A stretch of 11,152 nt of DNA, from assembly GCA_036338025.1 (NCBI GenBank), contig JAYZDB010000108.1:1-11152 (forward strand), written 5' to 3'. Origin of the DNA: JAYZDB01 sp036338025 (GTDB lineage: Bacteria > Planctomycetota > UBA1135 > UBA2386). The notes under the pieces are model-generated. The model made no database searches and was not told where the DNA came from. It worked only from the letters and a program-made list of their open reading frames with translations. This document shows, piece by piece, positions 6,862-11,152 of the stretch. Every line of letters starts with the position of its first letter. Position 1 is the stretch's first letter. Position numbers and translations under genes: made by a program.

Positions 6862-7809
6862 TCAGCGCGGCTCGAACCAGGGCGGCCCTGCGACGGCTGG
6901 GTCGCGGGGCAGCGATGCGAGCTCAAACCCCTCCAGCAAGTCGGCTGCGCCGCAGGGCTCGCAGTCCTGGCGCAGCCCACACGACCAGCCCAGGTAGCCC
7001 AGGACCTGCTCGGCCTCGACGCCTGCGGACCGGAAATGCGCCAGCGAGGTGTCCCCGTGACGTTTCGCCAGCCGCAGACCATCTTCGCCAACCACCAGGG
7101 GAACGTGCACGAAGTCCGGAGCCGGCAAGTCGAGCAACTGATACAGCAGCAGCTGCCGGGGCGTCGAGACCAGCAGGTCGTCGCCGCGCAGGACTTCCGT
7201 GACACCGGTGGCCGCATCGTCCACCACGACCGCGAGCTGGTAGGCCGGACCACCATCACGCTTGCGGATCACGAAATCGCCGCGAATCAGGCCGTCTTCG
7301 GGTCCCCGGAAACCATCGATGAACGGCAAGCTCGCGACATCAACCCGCAGGCGCACCGCCGGAACGCGGCCGCTCTCGGCCTCGGCCTCGGCACAGTCGG
7401 CGTAGCGCCCGCGGCAGGTCCCCGGGTACGGCACAGCATCCTGCCAGGTCTCGTGCGGTGCGGACGCGGCCTCCTCGACTTCCTTGCGGGAGCAGACACA
7501 CGGATAGGCCAGACCAGCGGCCAGCAAACGATCCACCGCCGTATCGTATTGCTCGAGGCGACCGGACTGCAACATCACCTCGCCGTCGTGGTCGAGTCCC
7601 AACCAGGCCAGGTCTTCGAGCGCCGACTCGGTGGCGCCCGCCTTGAGTCGCGGCCCATCGATGTCCTCGATCCGCATCAGCAGACGGCCACCGCGCGATC
7701 GGATCGACAGCCACGCCAATAGGAAGCTGCGGGCGTTGCCGAGGTGCAGCACACCGGTCGGGCTCGGTGCCAGCCGACCGGTCAGGCCCTCGATGGTCGC
7801 TGCGCTCAT
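6862..7809 (-). CDS. gluQ: Glutamyl-Q tRNA(Asp) synthetase
   Basis: A 315-residue class I synthetase paralogue lacking an anticodon-binding domain, the expected size and architecture of GluQ-RS (YadB). Known reaction: glutamate is activated with ATP and joined to queuosine at position 34 of tRNA-Asp. Seen in sequence: APSPTGVLHLGNARS with the HIGH-type HLGN at 22-25; the glutamate pocket segment RIEDIDGPR at 46-54; zinc ligands fitting the YadB pattern C104, C106, Y128 and C132; PAYQLAVVVDD at 188-198; VLRGDDLL at 206-213; and the degenerate KMSKS loop LRLAKR at 245-250. The chain ends soon after the catalytic domain, which separates it from full GltX (about 470 residues). The start ATG at 7809 matches the family N-terminus but has no Shine-Dalgarno. 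It follows the cyclic-nucleotide-domain gene by 22 bases and precedes the small lipoprotein by 60, so the three may form one operon. Confidence 0.94.
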   Translation of the reverse strand: MSAATIEGLTGRLAPSPTGVLHLGNARSFLLAWLSIRSRGGRLLMRIEDIDGPRLKAGATESALEDLAWLGLDHDGEVMLQSGRLEQYDTAVDRLLAAGLAYPCVCSRKEVEEAASAPHETWQDAVPYPGTCRGRYADCAEAEAESGRVPAVRLRVDVASLPFIDGFRGPEDGLIRGDFVIRKRDGGPAYQLAVVVDDAATGVTEVLRGDDLLVSTPRQLLLYQLLDLPAPDFVHVPLVVGEDGLRLAKRHGDTSLAHFRSAGVEAEQVLGYLGWSCGLRQDCEPCGAADLLEGFELASLPRDPAVAGPPWFEPR

Positions 7810-7831
7810 CGAATCAGGCCGCGGACGACTC

Positions 7832-8308
7832 CTAGAATCGCCGCGTCACGGCGGCGCGGGTACGGGTCGATAGCGCCCGGGCGATATCAAACAAGAATGC
7901 ACATGCGATATCGGAGTGCTCGCGACGAAGGTAGTCGAAGGCCGGACGCGTCAGGCAATACACGGTCGCCGCGGTCGTCGCCGTGATCGTTGCGGTGCGC
8001 GCACCACCGTCGAGGAAACTCTGCTCGCCAATAATTGCAATCGGCTCGACCACCGCCACCACGTCCCTCGGGCTATCGGGATCGGCCGCCACTGACACTT
8101 CCAGAGCACCCTCCATCAAGACGAAGATGGAACGATCGACATTGAACTGCTCGATCAGGACCTCGCCGGGTTCCAGGTCACTGCGCTCGGCGTAGCTGAG
8201 GAACAACTCCCAGTCAGGCACGTCCTGCTTGGTGCACTTTTCGGACAGCTCGATGAGGTCCGCTTCGGTCAGGTAATACGGGTACTCGGGGTTATGGGGG
8301 AAATCCAT
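7832..8308 (-). CDS. Stand-alone cyclic-nucleotide-binding (Crp/cNMP-type) domain protein
   Basis: A 158-residue protein dominated by one cNMP-binding beta-roll (about 40-150). LEPGEVLIEQ at 45-54 and FVLMEGALEVSV at 62-73 match the first strands of the family, and the phosphate-binding cassette is IIGEQSFLDGGARTATITA at 92-110, with E95 and R104 in the positions that hold the ribose and phosphate of cAMP in Crp/PKA-type domains. So ligand binding looks possible, though the ligand is unknown. There is no C-terminal helix-turn-helix and no membrane or enzymatic domain, so it is not a Crp-like transcription factor; it may act as a small sensor or a partner for another protein. I take the ATG at 8308: the frame stays open to 8440, but the extra residues are low-complexity and would run into the divergent rsgA region. 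It lies 22 bases upstream of gluQ on the same strand. Confidence 0.85.
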   Translation of the reverse strand: MDFPHNPEYPYYLTEADLIELSEKCTKQDVPDWELFLSYAERSDLEPGEVLIEQFNVDRSIFVLMEGALEVSVAADPDSPRDVVAVVEPIAIIGEQSFLDGGARTATITATTAATVYCLTRPAFDYLRREHSDIACAFLFDIARALSTRTRAAVTRRF

Positions 8309-8472
8309 GGCGGAGTGATCGTAGGCGAACCCCCAGCGAGAGTCACCGGCAGATCCCGAATGGCAACGGCGGTCCTGGGGCGGTGGCAGCGCTCGAAAGT
8401 CCGGACTGGATCCCGCTGATTTCAGGACCGGGTTTTCCAACGCCCCCGTTCCGCCTTACCCTGCCGCAATCC
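8309..8472. promoter_or_regulatory. Divergent intergenic region between the cNMP-domain gene and rsgA
   Basis: These 164 bases are the longest apparently non-coding stretch in the window. Because the two flanking genes point away from each other, both promoters should lie here. I found no convincing -35/-10 pair, operator palindrome or leader structure by eye. Both flanking frames remain open into this space (to 8440 on minus and from 8383 on plus), but the extra residues do not resemble either family, so I treat it as non-coding. Confidence 0.35.
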
Positions 8473-9396
8473 ATGGAAGGACTCGTCCTCAGAATCGATG
8501 CGAAGGTCTGCCTCGTAGAGGTAGATGGCGAAACCCACGCCCTGCCCCTGCGCGGTCGACTATTTGAAAACCGCAGCGGCAAGGAGGCGCGACCCATCTC
8601 CGTCGGCGATCGGGTGATCGTCACCCTCGACGAGCAGGGTGGAGCGATCGACGAGGTCTTGCCAAGGACTTCGCGACTGGCCCGACGCAAAGCCGGCGAT
8701 GATGACACCCGCGAACAGATCATCGCGGCCAACATCACGCTCGTGATGGTGATGGCATCGATCCGCGATCCCAAGTTCCAGCCCGATCTGATCGACCGGA
8801 TTCTCGCCGGCGCCGAACGTGAGCACGTGCGCGCAGTCCTGACAATCACCAAGGTCGACCGCGACAAGCACGGCCTGGCCGACGAGTGGGCCGACCTGTA
8901 CCGCTACATCGGCTACGAGACATTCGTCACCAGTGTTGTCGACGGCGAAGAGACCACGGACAGCCTGCAGGCAATCCAAGAACTCCTGCGTGACAACGTC
9001 ACCGTCATCAGCGGCTCCTCGGGGGTCGGCAAGTCCTCGTTGATCAACAAGCTCATGCCCGGCTTGAACCTCCGGATCGGCAGTCTCGGCCGGATTCGCC
9101 AGGGCAAGCACACCACCACCCACACCGAGTTGATCTCGCTGCCGGGTGGTGGACACGTGTTGGACACCCCGGGCATTCGTAGCTTCGGCCTGCACAATCT
9201 CGAGCCCCTGGACCTGGCTTTCTGCTTCCCGGAGATCAAAGAGCGCTCGCCCGGGTGCGAATATCGCAACTGCACCCACACCATCGAGCCCGACTGCGCC
9301 GTCGTCCGCGCTGTCGACGATGAGGAGATCGCGGCGTCTCGCTACGTCTCCTACACGCTGATGCTCGAAGACCTGCAACGCCGTCGCGACGTCTAG
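8473..9396 (+). CDS. rsgA: Small-subunit ribosome biogenesis GTPase RsgA (YjeQ)
   Basis: A 307-residue circularly permuted GTPase that assists late 30S maturation and releases RbfA. The order of motifs is diagnostic: an N-terminal OB-fold (about 1-65), then G4 TKVD at 126-129, G1/P-loop GSSGVGKS at 181-188, switch I with GKHTTTH at 211-217 and G3 DTPG at 231-234. A C-terminal zinc finger follows, with C262, C267, H269 and C275 (CEYRNCTH...EPDC), as in YjeQ. I choose the ATG at 8473 because the protein then begins directly with the OB-fold (MEGLVLRID) and has the family's usual length; the upstream ATG at 8383 adds 30 residues without family resemblance. No Shine-Dalgarno is seen. It is divergent from the cNMP-domain gene, and its TAG stop overlaps that of the convergent membrane protein gene within the palindrome CTAG. 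Confidence 0.96.
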   Translation: MEGLVLRIDAKVCLVEVDGETHALPLRGRLFENRSGKEARPISVGDRVIVTLDEQGGAIDEVLPRTSRLARRKAGDDDTREQIIAANITLVMVMASIRDPKFQPDLIDRILAGAEREHVRAVLTITKVDRDKHGLADEWADLYRYIGYETFVTSVVDGEETTDSLQAIQELLRDNVTVISGSSGVGKSSLINKLMPGLNLRIGSLGRIRQGKHTTTHTELISLPGGGHVLDTPGIRSFGLHNLEPLDLAFCFPEIKERSPGCEYRNCTHTIEPDCAVVRAVDDEEIAASRYVSYTLMLEDLQRRRDV

Positions 9397-9983
9397 TCGG
9401 AATCAGGATCGGATTCCTGATCTACCTTGGGGCCGGGTGACGGCCGCACCAGGCTCTGCGCAATAGACGTCGAGACAAGACCGACCGCGCCCGCACACAC
9501 CGCACTTGCCGCCGCCACCAGCAGGACCCCGTAACGACCACAGAACAGCGCAAAGTCGACAAAGTCAGTGCGCTGGAATTGATCCGTCGGTTCTCCTCGA
9601 CGCTCCAGATCCGCGACGACCAGTTCAAACAACTGATTCGCGTTGTCTCGCAACTCGACGTTCTGCAGTGGTGCAAAGGAGACTTGCACGATTGCCGCGA
9701 TGATCCCGCCCATGAACACACCCAGCAAGGGGATCACGAAACCAATGCCAGGGCTGACCACGCCGCCCTGCCGGATGACCATCCTCGCCGGCAAGATCCC
9801 CAACAGGCTCACGGTGATCCCACCGCAGCAATTCTGGCCGCAAACCACCGGCACGCTGGCTGCGCCGAACAGCACCGGCATCGACAGTACAAAGGCGGAG
9901 GCGAACGCGAGGAACAATACCGGTCCCTTCAGAGACGGTGGAGATTGGGCCCGTTTCGGGGGTGACGGCAATGGGTCGGTCAC
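9393..9983 (-). CDS. Membrane protein of unknown function with a Cys-rich motif
   Basis: A 196-residue protein I cannot assign to a family. A proline-rich polar N-terminus (1-20) is followed by three probable membrane segments at about 21-48, 78-103 and 150-172, and an acidic C-terminal tail (KVDQESDPDSD). Just after the first segment is VCGQNCCGG (C48, C52, C53), and the segment around 56-90 is Gly/Pro/Val rich. A polar, charged region (about 107-145) lies between segments 2 and 3 and could be a soluble loop. The start is GTG at 9983, overlapping the TGA of the upstream DUF2752 gene (GTGA), so it is probably translationally coupled to it. The next in-frame ATG would cut into the first segment. 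The stop codon shares the CTAG palindrome with that of rsgA. Its role is likely tied to the DUF2752 partner, but nothing shows what they do. Confidence 0.75.
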   Translation of the reverse strand: MTDPLPSPPKRAQSPPSLKGPVLFLAFASAFVLSMPVLFGAASVPVVCGQNCCGGITVSLLGILPARMVIRQGGVVSPGIGFVIPLLGVFMGGIIAAIVQVSFAPLQNVELRDNANQLFELVVADLERRGEPTDQFQRTDFVDFALFCGRYGVLLVAAASAVCAGAVGLVSTSIAQSLVRPSPGPKVDQESDPDSD

Positions 9984-10432
9984 GGTGCAAACGTCAGGTA
10001 GAGGTAGATCCAGGATCCCAGCAACAGCGCGATCCCCCAGATCACGATACGCCCGAGAGGCAGTTGGAACAGGAAGTCACCGTACGACCTGGCGCGCAAG
10101 AGACACCACGCAGCGACCGCCCCCAACCACATTCCGAACAAGCCCAGCCCGGTCCCAAACGGCTGCGCATTGACAGCCTGCCACAACTGCATCCGCACCA
10201 GGTGGGCACCAGCGGTCGTGACTCCACAGGTCGGACAGGGTTTGCCGTACTGCACGACCCACCCACACGGCTCCATCCCGAACTGTTCATGGGTGCCGTA
10301 GCCGCGCGGATCGGGTTGAACATTCGCCAGGAACATTACGAAGCCAACTGCGCAGGCCAGGATGATCACCGCCGTCAACCGATCGAGCAGCGGGTTGATC
10401 GGACTCTTGGAAATCGGACCCAGGGGTAGCAT
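9980..10432 (-). CDS. DUF2752 family membrane protein
   Basis: A 150-residue protein with the hallmarks of the DUF2752 family: a first membrane segment (about 17-37), an exported or lumenal stretch with DPRGYGTHEQFG (41-52), then the signature PCPTCGVTT (65-73, cysteines C66 and C69). An amphipathic region with NAQPFG (88-93, the family's N-P-x-G box) follows, then two more membrane segments (about 94-113 and 127-146). C56 in MEPCGW is also a frequent family position. The GTHEQFG form of the N-terminal loop is, from memory, common in planctomycete members. The biochemical function of DUF2752 is not known; the CxxC suggests metal binding or redox chemistry, which is inference. The start ATG at 10432 lacks a clear ribosome binding site. 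The stop overlaps the start of the following membrane protein gene by four bases. It lies 53 bases after the 171-residue gene on the same strand. Confidence 0.88.
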   Translation of the reverse strand: MLPLGPISKSPINPLLDRLTAVIILACAVGFVMFLANVQPDPRGYGTHEQFGMEPCGWVVQYGKPCPTCGVTTAGAHLVRMQLWQAVNAQPFGTGLGLFGMWLGAVAAWCLLRARSYGDFLFQLPLGRIVIWGIALLLGSWIYLYLTFAP

Positions 10433-10444
10433 CCGCAGAAGGCT

Positions 10445-10462
10445 ACCGGCGACCGGGCCGGT
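10445..10462. other. Perfect 6-bp GC-rich inverted repeat between genes
   Basis: ACCGGC at 10445-10450 pairs with GCCGGT at 10457-10462 across a 6-base loop. It sits in the 53-base gap between the end of the 171-residue gene and the start of the DUF2752 gene. There is no run of T on the minus strand after it, so it does not qualify as an intrinsic terminator. It might be a transcript stability element or chance in GC-rich DNA. Confidence 0.3.
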
Positions 10463-10485
10463 GTCGAGTATCGGAACCGAACGAC

Positions 10486-11001
10486 CTAGGTGAAGTCGTA
10501 GAGGTAGCTCAGCCGTTCCTTGCGCACGATGGCGTAGGGCAGGCCCTCGAGCACCGACAGTTCCTCGGCATCCGTCCTGACACCGCGGATGACCGGGTCC
10601 TCCATGATGAAGTAGCGGCGCCCGCCCAGGTTCTCGGGTTGGTAGGCCTTCTCGTCGATCCGACCGGACAACTCGAGTTGCACCGCGCCGTTGTAGAAGG
10701 CTCGGATCCGGGTCTGCTTGTCGTTCGAGGCCAGGTTCCGATAGACCTCGTCGCCAGCCACGTCGATCAGTTCGTGGGCCAGGATCACTTCGGACGGATT
10801 GACCAGGACCCGCGGGGACCGGATCACCTCGTCACCGCACAGCGACACCATCGCAGCATCCTCGATCTGCAGGAACTCCGTCGAGCACTGTTCGAGCATC
10901 GCCCCGAGACGTTGGTACTTGTTCGCGAGTCTCCCCTTGATGAGGAAGGTATCGGTGAGGAACAAGTCCTCGACGATCGTGTGTGGGTGGGCGTTTGTCA
11001 T
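10486..11001 (-). CDS. Conserved-looking hypothetical protein, 171 residues
   Basis: A soluble protein with no signal peptide or membrane segment. It contains the stretch FLIKGRLANKYQRLGAMLEQ (about 18-37), then FLQIEDAAMVSL and later RVLVNPSEVILAHELID (about 64-80). This arrangement (a strand, an R-L-x-x-x-L helix, F-L-x-x-x-D-A, and a V-N-x-x-x-I-x-A strand) resembles a small family I remember from planctomycetes (possibly DUF6812), but the match is from memory and weak. The C-terminal half is charged and ends with KERLSYLYDFT. I chose the ATG at 11001; the frame stays open to a TTG at 11067, but those extra residues look like non-coding translation. No Shine-Dalgarno is visible. It may be the first gene of a transcript with the DUF2752 and membrane protein genes, 53 bases downstream. 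Function unknown. Confidence 0.7.
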   Translation of the reverse strand: MTNAHPHTIVEDLFLTDTFLIKGRLANKYQRLGAMLEQCSTEFLQIEDAAMVSLCGDEVIRSPRVLVNPSEVILAHELIDVAGDEVYRNLASNDKQTRIRAFYNGAVQLELSGRIDEKAYQPENLGGRRYFIMEDPVIRGVRTDAEELSVLEGLPYAIVRKERLSYLYDFT

Positions 11002-11099
11002 GATCTTGGCCAGTGGGACGGCTCGTCCTACACAAGGGGTATCGACCGGATCACGAGTCCGACTCAATCAGGATGTGATCCAACAGCCGAGCCGAAGTC

Positions 11100-11152
11100 T
11101 CACTGCGTTGCCAAGGAGGTCCTGGCCTCACCGACCAGGTAGAACGAACCCA
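11100..11152 (-). CDS. Possible C-terminal end of an upstream gene, cut by the window edge
   Basis: One minus-strand frame reads from the window edge to a TGA at 11100-11102, giving 16 residues (GSFYLVGEARTSLATQ). Its third codon positions are mostly G or C, like the real genes here, and the peptide looks reasonable. A second frame stays open to 11051 but has a Trp/Arg/Pro-rich peptide that looks like a shadow. Either way, about 50-100 bases before the 171-residue gene are left non-coding. The fragment is too short to assign and may not be a gene at all. Confidence 0.25.
   Translation of the reverse strand, partial: GSFYLVGEARTSLATQ

Noticed and set aside
8309..8440. Upstream extension of the cNMP-domain protein by 44 residues
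   Set aside because: The extension is low-complexity and unlike the family, and would overlap the region in front of rsgA.
8383..8472. Upstream start for rsgA adding 30 residues
   Set aside because: The OB-fold of the family begins directly at the ATG at 8473; the extra residues show no similarity.
11002..11067. TTG start adding 22 residues to the 171-residue protein
   Set aside because: TTG without a ribosome binding site; the added peptide looks random and an ATG follows.
1..11152. CRISPR arrays, insertion sequences, att sites, tRNA or rRNA genes
   Set aside because: No regularly spaced repeats, transposase or integrase motifs, terminal inverted repeats, or tRNA/rRNA-like segments were found on reading both strands.

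Overview
The window is GC-rich bacterial DNA, densely coded on both strands, with no intergenic gap longer than about 165 bases. It carries no rRNA, tRNA, CRISPR array or transposase that I can recognise. The best guess for origin is a member of the Planctomycetota. The reasons are a large secreted sulfatase, a DUF2752 protein of the GTHEQFG...CPTCGVTT type, a small protein resembling a planctomycete conserved family, and Shine-Dalgarno sequences missing before most starts. This is inference from protein style, not a database result.

Layout from left to right. At the left edge is the N-terminal part of a Tat-exported, membrane-anchored Rieske iron-sulfur protein (minus strand, cut by the window end). 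Upstream of it on the same strand is a 966-residue protein made of two complete sulfatase domains behind one signal peptide. Upstream of that are rarA (AAA+ ATPase of the replisome) and a TrmH/SpoU-type RNA 2'-O-methyltransferase, joined by an ATGA stop/start overlap. A divergent gene for an unrecognised polytopic membrane protein follows on the plus strand. Its stop codon abuts that of a convergent small lipoprotein carrying a natural hexahistidine run. Upstream of the lipoprotein on the minus strand are gluQ (tRNA-Asp queuosine glutamylation enzyme) and a stand-alone cyclic-nucleotide-binding domain protein. Divergent from these is rsgA (ribosome small-subunit maturation GTPase), which overlaps a convergent membrane protein gene by the palindrome CTAG. 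That membrane gene is coupled to a DUF2752 gene by a GTGA overlap. A 171-residue conserved-looking protein of unknown function lies last, and possibly the tail of another gene at the right edge.

Functionally, most of the window is translation and genome housekeeping: RNA methylation, tRNA modification, ribosome assembly and replication fork maintenance. Interspersed are envelope proteins of unknown role and a periplasmic or exported double sulfatase likely used on sulfated polysaccharides. No defence system, phage or obvious mobile element is visible. The most unusual object is the tandem sulfatase fusion, in which every catalytic residue I can identify is present in both halves.
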